NCBI RefSeq assembly: GCF_015356115.1
Contig: NZ_CP063056.1
Location: 1,550,001-1,614,000 of the forward strand
DNA length: 64,000 nt
Direction: 5' to 3'
Origin: Rodentibacter haemolyticus
GTDB taxonomy: Bacteria > Pseudomonadota > Gammaproteobacteria > Enterobacterales > Pasteurellaceae
This document shows, one piece after another, positions 16,842-25,932 of this stretch. Position 1 is the first letter of the stretch. Each line of letters starts with the position of its first letter. Made by a program: the position numbers and the translations under genes. Below the pieces are notes generated by a model. That model saw only the letters and a list, made by a program, of their open reading frames with translations. It was not told where the DNA came from and ran no database searches.

Positions 16842-17234
16842 ATGAGTATGCAAGATCCAATCGCAGATATGCTGACCCGTATTCGTAATGGTCAAGTTGC
16901 GAACAAAGTTGCGATCAGTATGCCTTCATCCAAGCTAAAAGTGGCAATTGCCAATGTATTAGCTGAAGAAGGTTATGTTGAAAGCGTTAAAGTTTTAGAA
17001 GGTGTAAAACCTGAATTGGAAATTATTTTAAAATATTTCCAAGGTAAACCGGTTGTAGAAAGTATCCAACGTGTAAGCCGTCCTGGTCTTCGTATTTATA
17101 AACGTAAAGACGAGTTACCGAAAGTAATGGGTGGATTAGGCGTTGCTGTTGTTTCTACATCTAAAGGTGTAATGACTGACCGTAAAGCCCGTCAAGAGGG
17201 GTTAGGCGGTGAGATCATCTGTTATGTAGCTTAG
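16842..17234 (+). CDS. rpsH: 30S ribosomal protein S8
   Basis: S8 (uS8) binds the 16S rRNA central domain and is the autogenous repressor of the spc operon in Escherichia coli. 130 residues, beginning MSMQDPIADMLTRIRNGQ and ending with the conserved VSTSKGVMTDRKARQEGLGG motif. Preceded by GGAGAGAA. Confidence 0.98.
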   Translation: MSMQDPIADMLTRIRNGQVANKVAISMPSSKLKVAIANVLAEEGYVESVKVLEGVKPELEIILKYFQGKPVVESIQRVSRPGLRIYKRKDELPKVMGGLGVAVVSTSKGVMTDRKARQEGLGGEIICYVA

Positions 17235-17249
17235 TAGAGAGGTAGGAAG

Positions 17250-17783
17250 ATGTCTCGTGTTGCAAAAGCACCTGTTAGTATTCCTGCCGGAGTTGATATT
17301 AAACTCGACGGACAGTTATTAACAGTAAAAGGTAAAAATGGCGAGTTATCTCGCACAATTCATAATTCAGTTGAAGTTAAACATGATAATGGTCAACTAA
17401 CTTTCTCTCCTCGTGAGGGTTTTGTTGAGGCTAATGCTCAATCAGGTACTGCTCGCGCATTGGTTAATTCAATGGTTATCGGTGTTACAGAAGGCTTCAC
17501 TAAGAAATTACTATTGGTTGGTGTAGGTTATAGAGTACAGCTTAAAGGCAATGTTGTTGCATTAAGTCTAGGTTATTCTCACCCAGTAGAACACACTTTA
17601 CCGGCGGGGATAACTGCTGAGTGCCCTTCTCAAACAGAAATCGTGTTGAAGGGTGCTGATAAGCAGTTGATCGGTCAAGTTGCAGCAGATATTCGTGCTT
17701 ATCGCCGTCCTGAACCTTATAAAGGTAAAGGTGTACGCTATGCTGATGAAGTTGTGCGTATGAAAGAGGCTAAGAAGAAATAA
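17250..17783 (+). CDS. rplF: 50S ribosomal protein L6
   Basis: L6 (uL6) lies near the factor-binding stalk base. 177 residues with the two alpha/beta repeats and the C-terminal signature PEPYKGKGVRYADEVVRMKE. Spaced 15 bases after rpsH. Confidence 0.98.
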   Translation: MSRVAKAPVSIPAGVDIKLDGQLLTVKGKNGELSRTIHNSVEVKHDNGQLTFSPREGFVEANAQSGTARALVNSMVIGVTEGFTKKLLLVGVGYRVQLKGNVVALSLGYSHPVEHTLPAGITAECPSQTEIVLKGADKQLIGQVAADIRAYRRPEPYKGKGVRYADEVVRMKEAKKK

Positions 17784-17796
17784 TTAAGGTAACACT

Positions 17797-18150
17797 ATGG
17801 ATAAGAAATCAGCTCGTATCCGTCGTGCAGCTCGTGCACGTCATATGATGAGAGAGCAGGGAGTAACCCGTCTGGTTATTCACCGCACTCCGCGTCATAT
17901 CTACGCACAAGTTGTTGCACCAAACGGTTCAGAAGTGCTTGCCGCTGCTTCAACTGTTGAGAAAGCAATTCGTGAGCAAGTAAAGTACACTGGTAACAAA
18001 GATGCTGCGGCAGTAGTTGGTAAGACTGTTGCAGAGCGTGCATTAGCAAAAGGCGTTCAAGCCGTTGCTTTTGATCGTTCCGGTTTTAAATATCATGGTC
18101 GTGTCCAAATTTTAGCGGACGCTGCTCGTGAAGCTGGTCTACAGTTCTAA
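17797..18150 (+). CDS. rplR: 50S ribosomal protein L18
   Basis: L18 (uL18) binds 5S rRNA together with L5. 117 residues; basic N-terminus (MDKKSARIRRAARARHMMRE) and conserved C-terminus FDRSGFKYHGRVQILADAAREAGL. Follows rplF by 13 bases. Confidence 0.98.
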   Translation: MDKKSARIRRAARARHMMREQGVTRLVIHRTPRHIYAQVVAPNGSEVLAAASTVEKAIREQVKYTGNKDAAAVVGKTVAERALAKGVQAVAFDRSGFKYHGRVQILADAAREAGLQF

Positions 18151-18164
18151 TGAGGTAAATTGAG

Positions 18165-18665
18165 ATGTCAAACATCGAAAAACAAGTTGGTGAACTGCAA
18201 GAGAAGCTAATCGCAGTAAACCGTGTATCAAAAACCGTAAAAGGTGGTCGTATTATGAGCTTTACTGCATTAACTGTAGTAGGTGATGGTAACGGTCGTG
18301 TAGGTTTTGGTTATGGTAAAGCGCGCGAAGTTCCGGCAGCAATCCAAAAAGCGATGGAAAAAGCACGTCGTAATATGATTAACGTTGCTTTAAATGAAGG
18401 TACATTGCAACATCCGGTTAAAGGTGTTCACACAGGTTCTCGCGTATTTATGCAGCCGGCTAGCGAAGGTACGGGTATCATCGCAGGCGGTGCAATGCGT
18501 GCCGTGTTAGAAGTTGCTGGTGTACGTAATGTTCTTTCTAAAGCATATGGTTCTACCAACCCAATTAACGTTGTTCGTGCAACTATTGATGCATTAGCAA
18601 ATATGAAATCACCAGAAATGGTTGCCGCAAAACGCGGTAAAACTGTTGATGAAATTTTGGGGTAA
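18165..18665 (+). CDS. rpsE: 30S ribosomal protein S5
   Basis: S5 (uS5) contributes to decoding accuracy. 166 residues; the double-stranded RNA-binding fold shows FTALTVVGDGNGRVGFGYGK and the end has MKSPEMVAAKRGKTVDEILG. Usual spc order and spacing. Confidence 0.98.
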   Translation: MSNIEKQVGELQEKLIAVNRVSKTVKGGRIMSFTALTVVGDGNGRVGFGYGKAREVPAAIQKAMEKARRNMINVALNEGTLQHPVKGVHTGSRVFMQPASEGTGIIAGGAMRAVLEVAGVRNVLSKAYGSTNPINVVRATIDALANMKSPEMVAAKRGKTVDEILG

Positions 18666-18671
18666 TTAATA

Positions 18672-18851
18672 ATGGCTAAAACTATTAAAGTAACACAAGT
18701 TCGTAGCTCGATTGCTCGTTTACCGAAGCATAAGGCTACCTTGCGTGGTCTTGGTCTTCGCCATATGCACCACACTGTTGAGTTAATTGATACGCCTGCA
18801 GTACGTGGTATGATTAACCAAGTTTCATACATGGTTAAGGTGGAGGAGTAA
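18672..18851 (+). CDS. rpmD: 50S ribosomal protein L30
   Basis: A 59-residue product starting [20 protein letters not shown] and containing [15 protein letters not shown], which is L30 (uL30). The gene begins 6 bases after rpsE and ends 3 bases before rplO, filling the only gap in the spc order. Confidence 0.97.
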
Positions 18852-18854
18852 GAG

Positions 18855-19289
18855 ATGCGTTTAAATACTCTATCTCCGGCTGAAGGTGCGAAGCATAGTG
18901 CTAAACGCCTTGGTCGTGGTATTGGTTCAGGATTAGGCAAAACTGGTGGCCGTGGTCACAAAGGTCAAAAATCTCGTACTGGGGGCGGTGTTCGTCGCGG
19001 TTTCGAGGGTGGTCAAATGCCATTATATCGCCGTTTACCAAAATTTGGTTTTACATCAATGAAAGCTGCAGTAACTGCAGAAGTTCGTTTAAATGAATTA
19101 ACCAAAGTGGAAGGTAATGTGGTAACTCTAGAGGCTTTAAAGGCAGCGAACGTTTTAACTAAAGATATCCAATTTGCTAAAGTTATTTTAGCAGGTGAGT
19201 TGAAATCAGCGGTTACCGTTCGTGGTTTGAAAGTAACTAAAGGGGCAAAAGCAGCGATTGAAGCTGCCGGTGGTTCAATTGAGGAATAA
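18855..19289 (+). CDS. rplO: 50S ribosomal protein L15
   Basis: L15 (uL15), 144 residues. The glycine- and basic-rich N-terminal half (KRLGRGIGSGLGKTGGRGHK) winds into the 50S core and is diagnostic. GGTGGAGGAG upstream acts as its Shine-Dalgarno while ending rpmD. Confidence 0.98.
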   Translation: MRLNTLSPAEGAKHSAKRLGRGIGSGLGKTGGRGHKGQKSRTGGGVRRGFEGGQMPLYRRLPKFGFTSMKAAVTAEVRLNELTKVEGNVVTLEALKAANVLTKDIQFAKVILAGELKSAVTVRGLKVTKGAKAAIEAAGGSIEE

Positions 19290-19296
19290 TTAGCAT

Positions 19297-20622
19297 ATGG
19301 CTAAACAACCAGGTTATCAAACTAGAAGTACTAATAGCGGTAAAAGTGAACTAAGAAGTAGATTACTTTTTGTTTTAGGTGCACTGGTTATTTATCGTAT
19401 TGGTTCGTTTATTCCAGTTCCTGGTATTGATGCAGCCGTACTTGCTCAATTAGTTGAACAGCAAAAAGGCACCATCATTGATATGTTTAACATGTTTTCT
19501 GGTGGTGCATTAAGCCGAGCGTCAATTCTTGCGCTAGGTATCATGCCATATATCTCGGCATCCATTGTGATACAGTTGTTAGCAACGGTTTCTCCTGCTT
19601 TAGCTGAATTAAAAAAAGAAGGTGCAGCAGGTCAACGAAAAATTACTAAGTATACCCGTTATGCAACGGTAGTTTTTGCAACTATTCAAGCTGTGGCTAT
19701 CTCTACCGGTTTACCGAATATGTTGCCGGGGCTGGTTCCGAATGTCGGGTTCGGTTTTTATTTTACTTCAGTAGTAAGCTTAGTAACCGGAACCATATTC
19801 TTAATGTGGTTAGGTGAGCAAATTACGGAAAGAGGAATTGGTAATGGTATCTCAATTCTTGTTTTCGGTGGTATCGTAGCAGGTTTGCCTTCAGCTATTT
19901 TGCAAACTATTGAGCAGGCTCGTCAAGGACAAATGCATCCGTTAGTTCTTTTACTAATTGTTGCAATTGTTTTCGCGGTGACTTATTTTGTTGTTTTTGT
20001 AGAAAGAGGACAACGTCGAATTAGAATTGAATATGCTAAACGTCAGCAAGGTCGTCAGATTTTAGGAGGACATTCAACACACCTACCTTTAAAAGTTAAT
20101 ATGGCAAATGTAATGCCGGCAATCTTTGCATCAAGCATTATCTTATTTCCTGCCACTTTGACACAATGGTTTGGTCAGAATGATAAATTTGAGTGGTTGA
20201 ATAATTTATCAATGCTGTTGAATCCTGGGCAGCCTTTATATTTACTCGTTTATGCAATAGCGATTATTTTCTTCAGTTTCTTCTATACTGGGATGCAATA
20301 TAATCCGCGTGATACGGCAGATAACTTAAAAAAATCTGGTGCATTTATTCCAGGGATTAGACCAGGTGAACAAACATCACGTTACATTGATAAAGTAATG
20401 ACACGTTTAACTTTAATCGGTGGTCTTTATGTAACGTTTGTGTGTTTGGTTCCTTATATTATGACATCGGCTTGGGATGTTAAATTCTACTTTGGTGGAA
20501 CATCTCTTTTGATCGTTGTCGTTGTAATTATGGATTTCATCGTGCAGATTCAGAGTCACTTAATGTCTTCTCAGTATGAATCTGCGTTGAAAAAAGCAAA
20601 CCTTAAAGGTTTAGGACAATAA
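19297..20622 (+). CDS. secY: Preprotein translocase channel subunit SecY
   Basis: SecY forms the inner-membrane channel of SecYEG for protein export and membrane insertion. 441 residues with ten predicted membrane segments, the plug region after PVPGIDAAVLAQL, and the cytosolic loop IEYAKRQQGRQILGG between segments. It sits 7 bases after rplO as in all gamma-proteobacteria. Confidence 0.98.
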   Translation: MAKQPGYQTRSTNSGKSELRSRLLFVLGALVIYRIGSFIPVPGIDAAVLAQLVEQQKGTIIDMFNMFSGGALSRASILALGIMPYISASIVIQLLATVSPALAELKKEGAAGQRKITKYTRYATVVFATIQAVAISTGLPNMLPGLVPNVGFGFYFTSVVSLVTGTIFLMWLGEQITERGIGNGISILVFGGIVAGLPSAILQTIEQARQGQMHPLVLLLIVAIVFAVTYFVVFVERGQRRIRIEYAKRQQGRQILGGHSTHLPLKVNMANVMPAIFASSIILFPATLTQWFGQNDKFEWLNNLSMLLNPGQPLYLLVYAIAIIFFSFFYTGMQYNPRDTADNLKKSGAFIPGIRPGEQTSRYIDKVMTRLTLIGGLYVTFVCLVPYIMTSAWDVKFYFGGTSLLIVVVVIMDFIVQIQSHLMSSQYESALKKANLKGLGQ

Positions 20623-20650
20623 TTGTCTGATTAATATAAAAGGATAAGCA

Positions 20651-20764
20651 ATGAAAGTTCGTGCTTCCGTAAAGAAAATGTGTCGTAACTGTAAGATTGT
20701 TAAACGTGAAGGGATCGTACGTGTATTATGTAGTGACCCTAAACATAAACAACGTCAAGGTTAG
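20651..20764 (+). CDS. rpmJ: 50S ribosomal protein L36 (zinc-binding form)
   Basis: A 37-residue protein MKVRASVKKMCRNCKIVKRE... ending HKQRQG. Cys11, Cys14, Cys27 and His32 form the zinc site of the C+ type L36 (bL36). Behind AAAAGGATAAGCA. It ends the spc operon. Confidence 0.97.
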   Translation: MKVRASVKKMCRNCKIVKREGIVRVLCSDPKHKQRQG

Positions 20765-20777
20765 TTGATATTTTTTC

Positions 20778-20806
20778 TTGCAAAGAACCGGTTGAGCAGT
20801 TATACT
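20778..20806 (+). promoter_or_regulatory. Probable promoter of the alpha operon
   Basis: TTGCAA (20778-20783), 17-bp spacer, TATACT (20801-20806), in the gap between rpmJ and rpsM. It can supplement read-through from the spc operon. Confidence 0.65.
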
Positions 20807-20825
20807 GCCCAGCTCATTTATGTCC

Positions 20826-20906
20826 TTGGCATTCGGTTTGAGTATCCTGAAAACGGGCTTTTCAAGATCGGAATGCCAATTAATTTAAAAATAGGAGTGC
20901 ATAGTG
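20826..20906 (+). promoter_or_regulatory. Alpha-operon leader, S4-binding pseudoknot
   Basis: The leader CTTGGCATTCGGTTTGAGTA, then CTGAAAACGGGCTTTTCAAG and the AATAGGAGTGCATAGTGGCC start region, is nearly identical to the Escherichia coli alpha mRNA pseudoknot. There S4 binds and traps the ribosome at the GTG start of rpsM. Retention of both the loop segments and the GTG start supports the same autogenous control. Confidence 0.85.
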
Positions 20907-21260
20907 GCCCGTATTGCAGGCATTAACATTCCTGATCATAAACATACCGTAATTGCTTTAACTGCAATTTATGGTATCGGTAAAACTCGTTCAAAAGCTA
21001 TCTGTGCTGCAGCGGGAATTGCTGAAGATGTTAAGATCAGAGAATTGTCTGAAGAGCAGATTGATAAACTGCGTGACGAAGTTGGTAAATTTACTGTTGA
21101 AGGTGATTTGCGTCGTGAAGTGACACTAAACATCAAACGTCTATTAGACTTAGGTTGTTATCGTGGTTTACGTCACCGTCGTAGTTTACCGGTACGTGGT
21201 CAACGTACTAAAACTAATGCGCGTACCCGTAAGGGTCCTCGTAAGCCGATCAAAAAATAG
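20904..21260 (+). CDS. rpsM: 30S ribosomal protein S13
   Basis: S13 (uS13) bridges the 30S head to the large subunit. 118 residues, with GTG start (as in E. coli) preceded by AGGAGTG; sequence ARIAGINIPDHKHTVIALT and C-terminal RTKTNARTRKGPRKPIKK. First gene of the alpha operon. Confidence 0.98.
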   Translation: MARIAGINIPDHKHTVIALTAIYGIGKTRSKAICAAAGIAEDVKIRELSEEQIDKLRDEVGKFTVEGDLRREVTLNIKRLLDLGCYRGLRHRRSLPVRGQRTKTNARTRKGPRKPIKK

Positions 21261-21272
21261 TCGGGGTAAATA

Positions 21273-21662
21273 ATGGCTAAAACACCAGTTCGTGCACGTA
21301 AACGTGTAAAAAAACAAGTTGTAGATGGCGTTGCGCATATTCACGCCTCTTTCAATAATACAATCGTTACTATTACTGACCGTCAAGGTAACGCCTTAGC
21401 ATGGGCAACTGCAGGTGGTTCAGGTTTCCGTGGTTCTCGTAAATCAACTCCGTTCGCTGCACAAGTTGCTGCAGAACGTTGTGCCGAAATCGTTAAAGAA
21501 TTCGGTTTAAAGAACTTGGAAGTTATGGTTAAAGGTCCGGGGCCGGGTCGTGAATCAACAATCCGAGCATTAAATGCAGCGGGTTTCCGTATCACGAATA
21601 TTACTGATGTGACTCCGATTCCTCATAACGGTTGTCGTCCACCGAAAAAACGTCGTGTTTAA
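21273..21662 (+). CDS. rpsK: 30S ribosomal protein S11
   Basis: S11 (uS11) on the 30S platform. 129 residues; conserved HASFNNTIVTITDRQGNAL and the C-terminal DVTPIPHNGCRPPKKRRV. Follows rpsM by 12 bases. Confidence 0.98.
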   Translation: MAKTPVRARKRVKKQVVDGVAHIHASFNNTIVTITDRQGNALAWATAGGSGFRGSRKSTPFAAQVAAERCAEIVKEFGLKNLEVMVKGPGPGRESTIRALNAAGFRITNITDVTPIPHNGCRPPKKRRV

Positions 21663-21691
21663 TGGCGTAATAGGATAGTTGGAGAAAGAAA

Positions 21692-22312
21692 ATGGCAAGA
21701 TATTTGGGTCCTAAACTCAAGCTCAGCCGTCGTGAAGGCACTGATTTATTTCTTAAATCAGGCGTGCGTGCGATTGATTCAAAATGTAAAATTGATACAG
21801 CACCAGGTCAACATGGGGCTCGTAAACCGCGTTTGTCTGACTATGGTAGTCAATTACGTGAAAAACAAAAAGTTCGTCGTATCTATGGTATCTTAGAACG
21901 TCAGTTCCGTAATTACTATAAAGAAGCAAACCGTTTAAAAGGTAACACTGGTGAAAACTTATTAGTGTTGTTAGAAGGTAGATTGGATAACGTTGTTTAT
22001 CGCATGGGATTTGCTGCAACTCGTGCAGAAGCTCGTCAATTAGTGAGCCATAAAGCGATTGTTGTAAATGGTCGTGTTGTAAACATTCCATCTTTTCAAG
22101 TTTCAGTCAATGATGTTATTGCTGTTCGTGAAAAGTCTAAAAAACAAGCGCGTATTAAAGCATCATTAGAATTAGCAGAACAAAGAGAAAAACCGACTTG
22201 GTTAGAAGTTGATGCTGCTAAAATGGAAGGTGTGTTCAAACGTGTTCCTGAACGTTCTGATTTATCAGCAGATATTAACGAACATCTGATCGTTGAGCTT
22301 TACTCTAAATAA
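21692..22312 (+). CDS. rpsD: 30S ribosomal protein S4
   Basis: S4 (uS4) nucleates 30S assembly and represses the alpha operon by binding its leader. 206 residues; S4 RNA-binding domain with RLDNVVYRMGFAATRAEARQ. This is the long form without N-terminal zinc cysteines. Confidence 0.98.
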   Translation: MARYLGPKLKLSRREGTDLFLKSGVRAIDSKCKIDTAPGQHGARKPRLSDYGSQLREKQKVRRIYGILERQFRNYYKEANRLKGNTGENLLVLLEGRLDNVVYRMGFAATRAEARQLVSHKAIVVNGRVVNIPSFQVSVNDVIAVREKSKKQARIKASLELAEQREKPTWLEVDAAKMEGVFKRVPERSDLSADINEHLIVELYSK

Positions 22313-22343
22313 TAGTTAAGCTTAAGAGCAAAGAGAGGATAAA

Positions 22344-23327
22344 ATGCAGGGTTCTGTTACAGAATTTTTAAAACCACGCTTAGTTGATATTGAGCAAATT
22401 AGCCCAACTCATACTAAGGTGATCCTTGAACCATTAGAGCGTGGTTTTGGTCATACTCTAGGTAATGCATTACGTCGTATCCTTCTGTCTTCAATGCCGG
22501 GTTATGCTGTAACTGAGGTAGAAATCGAAGGGGTATTGCATGAATATAGTAGTAAGGAAGGTGTTCAGGAAGATATTCTTGAAGTGCTTTTAAACCTTAA
22601 AGGTCTAGCGGTTAAAGTACAGAATAAAGATGATGTTATTCTGACATTAAATAAATCTGGAATTGGCCCTGTTGTTGCAGCGGATATTACCCATGATGGT
22701 GATGTTGAAATTGTTAATCCAGATCACGTAATTTGTCATTTGACAGATGAAAATGTATCTATCAATATGCGTATTCGTGTTCAGCGTGGTAGAGGGTATG
22801 TTCCGGCTTCGGCTCGAACTCAGCCGGATGAACGCCCGATAGGTCGCTTACTTGTAGATGCTTGTTATAGTCCGGTTGATCGTATTTCTTATAATGTTCA
22901 AGCCGCTCGTGTTGAACAGCGTACGGACTTAGATAAGTTAATCATTGAGTTAGAAACCAATGGCACGTTAGATCCGGAAGAAGCAATTCGTCGTGCAGCA
23001 ACAATCTTAGCAGAGCAACTCGATGCATTCGTTGATTTACGTGATGTTCGTCAACCTGAAGTTAAGGAAGAAAAACCGGAATTTGATCCGATTTTATTGC
23101 GTCCTGTTGATGACTTAGAGTTGACAGTTCGTTCTGCTAACTGTTTGAAAGCAGAAACAATTCACTATATCGGTGATTTAGTCCAACGTACGGAAGTTGA
23201 GTTATTAAAAACACCTAATCTTGGTAAGAAATCCCTTACTGAAATTAAGGATGTGCTCGCTTCTCGTGGCTTATCACTTGGTATGCGCCTTGAGAATTGG
23301 CCACCAGCAAGTATTGCTGAAGACTAG
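22344..23327 (+). CDS. rpoA: DNA-directed RNA polymerase alpha subunit
   Basis: RpoA dimerises to nucleate RNA polymerase assembly, and its C-terminal domain contacts UP elements and activators. 327 residues: N-terminal assembly domain with EPLERGFGHTLGNALRRILL, a linker near 235-245, and the alpha-CTD with LRSANCLKAETI-like VRSANCLKAETIHYIGDLVQ. Between rpsD and rplQ as expected. Confidence 0.98.
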   Translation: MQGSVTEFLKPRLVDIEQISPTHTKVILEPLERGFGHTLGNALRRILLSSMPGYAVTEVEIEGVLHEYSSKEGVQEDILEVLLNLKGLAVKVQNKDDVILTLNKSGIGPVVAADITHDGDVEIVNPDHVICHLTDENVSINMRIRVQRGRGYVPASARTQPDERPIGRLLVDACYSPVDRISYNVQAARVEQRTDLDKLIIELETNGTLDPEEAIRRAATILAEQLDAFVDLRDVRQPEVKEEKPEFDPILLRPVDDLELTVRSANCLKAETIHYIGDLVQRTEVELLKTPNLGKKSLTEIKDVLASRGLSLGMRLENWPPASIAED

Positions 23328-23367
23328 TTTGGTCATAGGTTAAGATTTTTCTGAGAAGGATAAGATC

Positions 23368-23748
23368 ATGCGCCATCGTAAGAGTGGTCGTCAACTAAAT
23401 CGTAATAGCAGCCATCGCCAAGCGATGTTTCGTAATTTAGCAAGTGCTTTAGTTAGTCACGAAATTATCAAGACTACTTTACCTAAAGCTAAAGAATTAC
23501 GTCGTGTAGTTGAACCGTTAATTACATTAGCAAAAGAAGATAGCGTTGCAAACCGTCGTTTAGCATTCGCTCGTACTCGTAACATTGAAACTGTTACTAA
23601 ATTATTCAATGAATTAGGTCCACGTTTTGCTCAACGTGCGGGTGGTTACACACGCATCTTAAAATGTGGTTTCCGTGCAGGTGATAATGCTCCAATGGCT
23701 TACATTGAGTTAGTTGATCGCCCGGAAGTTGCAGAAGCAACAGAGTAA
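23368..23748 (+). CDS. rplQ: 50S ribosomal protein L17
   Basis: L17 (bL17), 126 residues: MRHRKSGRQLNRNSSHRQAM and the GGYTRILKCGFRAGDNAPMA block. Last gene of the alpha operon, followed by a strong terminator 13 bases after its stop. Confidence 0.98.
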   Translation: MRHRKSGRQLNRNSSHRQAMFRNLASALVSHEIIKTTLPKAKELRRVVEPLITLAKEDSVANRRLAFARTRNIETVTKLFNELGPRFAQRAGGYTRILKCGFRAGDNAPMAYIELVDRPEVAEATE

Positions 23749-23761
23749 TAATTGAAAATTC

Positions 23762-23801
23762 AAAAAAGCCAATGGTGAATGCCGTTGGCTTTTTTTTTTT
23801 T
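23762..23801 (+). terminator. Terminator of the ribosomal alpha operon
   Basis: Stem AAAAAAGCCAA (23762-23772) / TTGGCTTTTTT (23785-23795), with the T run extending to 23801 (12 T in all). Confidence 0.92.
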
Positions 23802-24154
23802 GAAATATACTATGTGGATAGGAAAATTACTGCATTAACGAGATCACTTAGTATCCTGATAGTATATCGCTATTAAGGGTAGATATCGTGAACATAGTAT
23901 GAAACAGTATGTTTGGTTTTGCCCATATAGGTGTCTGCCTATTCTATTTAGGGAATACATCTAATTATTTATCAAGGTAAAAAATCTGTCTTTAACTATC
24001 AACTCTGTTATTGTAACTATGCAATTTGATGAAAGAAAGTGCGGTTAAAATATGGGGTGTTTTTTCGTGTTTGTCTGTTTATATTATTTTGGTAGCTAAA
24101 TTTTATTATTCTTAACTCAGAGATAAAAATTAATAATTTCCTTTCAAAATGATA
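23802..24154. other. Non-coding gap between the rplQ terminator and the phoA terminator
   Basis: About 350 bp of AT-rich DNA with one USS near 24037. I see no gene, RNA or repeat; the longest start-to-stop readings are about 20 codons without a ribosome binding site. Confidence 0.6.
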
Positions 24155-24191
24155 AAAGACTAATCTTTATGCTATAAGCAGATTAGTCTTT
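24155..24191 (-). terminator. Terminator of phoA
   Basis: Perfect 12-bp stem AAAGACTAATCT (24155-24166) / AGATTAGTCTTT (24180-24191). On the minus strand it is followed by TTATC, 55 bases after the phoA stop. Confidence 0.8.
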
Positions 24192-24246
24192 CTCGTGTTA
24201 GCTAAAAGTTTTTTATTCTAAATAAGTAAGGTTTGTATCTATTGGA

Positions 24247-25653
24247 CTATTTACCTTCTAATGCATCCTTGATAATAAAAAATATATCAGTTTGATCTAG
24301 TAAGCCGGAAAACAGATAAGATTTTGGTCCATAAGCCGCAATACGGAGCTGGCTGCCGGTATGTTCTTGGCTTTCACTATCTTGTGCGGTGCCATAGGAA
24401 ATTGTCATTATTGAACCATCTTTAGCTTTTAATGTTTGTTTCAAACCGGTCGGATTGGCTTTATTCGGAACAAGTTGACTGGTGTGAGAGTGGTCGGCTG
24501 TAACGATCACTAATGTTTGATTATTTTCACGAGCAAAATCCAAAGCGACTTGTACCGCTTCATCTAAATCCACGGTTTCACCAATTTGTCCACATGGATT
24601 AGCTTTATGATTTTGTTTATCAATTGATGCCCCCTCAATTTGTAGAAAGAAACCATTTTCGTTTTTTTTCAATAAATGAATTGCCTTTTTCGTCATTTGA
24701 GCTAGATTTGGTATATCTGCAGAACGCTCAAGATTTGCTTGACAGTTAATTGGGGTATCTCGGTTACCTTCAAATGTCGCTTTTTCACTTTTCCAACGTA
24801 CAGGTAGATTTCCTGCTGAGAATAAACCCAGCACCGGGGACTTAACATTATCGTTTAGCGCATTTAAATCGCTGAGATTTTCTACTACTGTAAAACCTTT
24901 TTGTTTAACTTGTTGCCAAAGGGTTTGTCCTTTAAATTTACCGGTCTTTGATACTTCATCAAAAGTTTTTCGCCCTCCTCCAAAAACTACATCCGGAGGT
25001 GCGGCTAGAAATTGTTCGCTGATTGAGCCTAACCCGCCATTTTCTAAAGCATTTTCAGGACAACGTTGAGAAGTTTCTTGTGGGCCGTAACATTTTCGTT
25101 GACTGACATGCGCAAGTAATGCAGCCGGGGTTGCATCTTGAATTTCCGCAGTACTAACGTTACCAACGCTTTTCCCCAATTTTTTTGCGATTTCAGCTAA
25201 GTTTTGAACCGGCTTTCCATTAATATCAACCCCAATAGCACCATTATAGGTTTTAATGCCTGATGTCCAAGCCGTTGCTGATGCCGCGGAATCGGTAACT
25301 TGTTCGATCAATTTGGTTTTCTTATCTAGTGCATAAGTCGTAATTTGTCCGGAAAATGGCAGTGCGTCTAACCCTTTAAAAGCTCCGGAGGCGCCTTCGG
25401 CATAATTACGGGCTATTGTAATTTCAGAATCACCCATTCCATCACCGATAAGCAAAATTACGTTTTTAACTTGTTTTTGTTGAAGCAATTCGTTCAATTC
25501 TTTTTTGGTATCTAAAGTTAAACGTTTGGCTCCTCCTTGAATTAAAATATCGCCGCTTGCTATTCTTGAAGTTTGGGCATTGACGGAAAATGCCAATAAA
25601 CTCATTGAAATTCCCAATAATGCAAATTTTTTTTGCAGTTTTAGTGTCATCAT
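24247..25653 (-). CDS. phoA: Periplasmic alkaline phosphatase PhoA
   Basis: PhoA releases phosphate from organic esters in the periplasm. The 468-residue precursor has a Sec signal peptide (about 1-26, ending VNAQ) and all main motifs: LIGDGMGDSEITIARNY with metal-binding Asp, the nucleophile in TDSAASATAW (Ser122), QIEGASIDKQNHKANP and VTADHSHTSQLVP. Two adjacent ATGs (25653, 25650) follow AAGGAGAAAT. Cys pairs present (for example around CYGPQETSQRC) suit Dsb-formed disulfides. A Pho box and correctly spaced -10 lie upstream, so phosphate-starvation control by PhoB is likely. Confidence 0.96.
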   Translation of the reverse strand: MMTLKLQKKFALLGISMSLLAFSVNAQTSRIASGDILIQGGAKRLTLDTKKELNELLQQKQVKNVILLIGDGMGDSEITIARNYAEGASGAFKGLDALPFSGQITTYALDKKTKLIEQVTDSAASATAWTSGIKTYNGAIGVDINGKPVQNLAEIAKKLGKSVGNVSTAEIQDATPAALLAHVSQRKCYGPQETSQRCPENALENGGLGSISEQFLAAPPDVVFGGGRKTFDEVSKTGKFKGQTLWQQVKQKGFTVVENLSDLNALNDNVKSPVLGLFSAGNLPVRWKSEKATFEGNRDTPINCQANLERSADIPNLAQMTKKAIHLLKKNENGFFLQIEGASIDKQNHKANPCGQIGETVDLDEAVQVALDFARENNQTLVIVTADHSHTSQLVPNKANPTGLKQTLKAKDGSIMTISYGTAQDSESQEHTGSQLRIAAYGPKSYLFSGLLDQTDIFFIIKDALEGK

Positions 25654-25692
25654 ATTTCTCCTTGGTCTAGATTGATTTGCTTTGTAATTTGC

Positions 25693-25726
25693 ATACTAAT
25701 TCGAAAAGATGACAGTTTGATGACAA
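25693..25726 (-). promoter_or_regulatory. PhoB box and -10 of phoA
   Basis: On the minus strand, TTGTCATCAAACTGTCAT (25726-25709) consists of two direct 7-mers of the CTGTCAT type separated by four bases. After 10 more bases comes TAGTAT (25698-25693) as -10. This is the standard PhoB-dependent promoter layout, with no good -35. Confidence 0.85.
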
Positions 25727-25854
25727 CTCATTTAATTAACGAAATATTTTATTGAAAGTGGAGCGGGTAACAAACGACTAATGCAAAAAGTAAGATGAAT
25801 AGGAGGAAATTGAAAGAGTAAAGTGAGGTAAGCTTATATCTCAGAGAAATAAAA

Positions 25855-25903
25855 AAATCTGCACTCTAAATGATTCGTTATCCAATTAGAAGTACAGATT
25901 TAT
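25855..25903 (-). terminator. Terminator of metNIQ
   Basis: Long imperfect stem: AATCTGCACTCTAA (from 25856) pairs with TTAGAAGTACAGATT (to 25901). On the minus strand a run of T follows, 30 bases after the metQ stop. Confidence 0.75.
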
Positions 25904-25932
25904 TCGTTATTAGTTAAAAAGTGCGGTCAAAA

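Noticed and set aside
23790..23801. Run of 12 T as a phase-variation tract
   Set aside because: It is the T run of the rplQ terminator and not within or just before a gene; no tetranucleotide contingency repeats were seen in the window.
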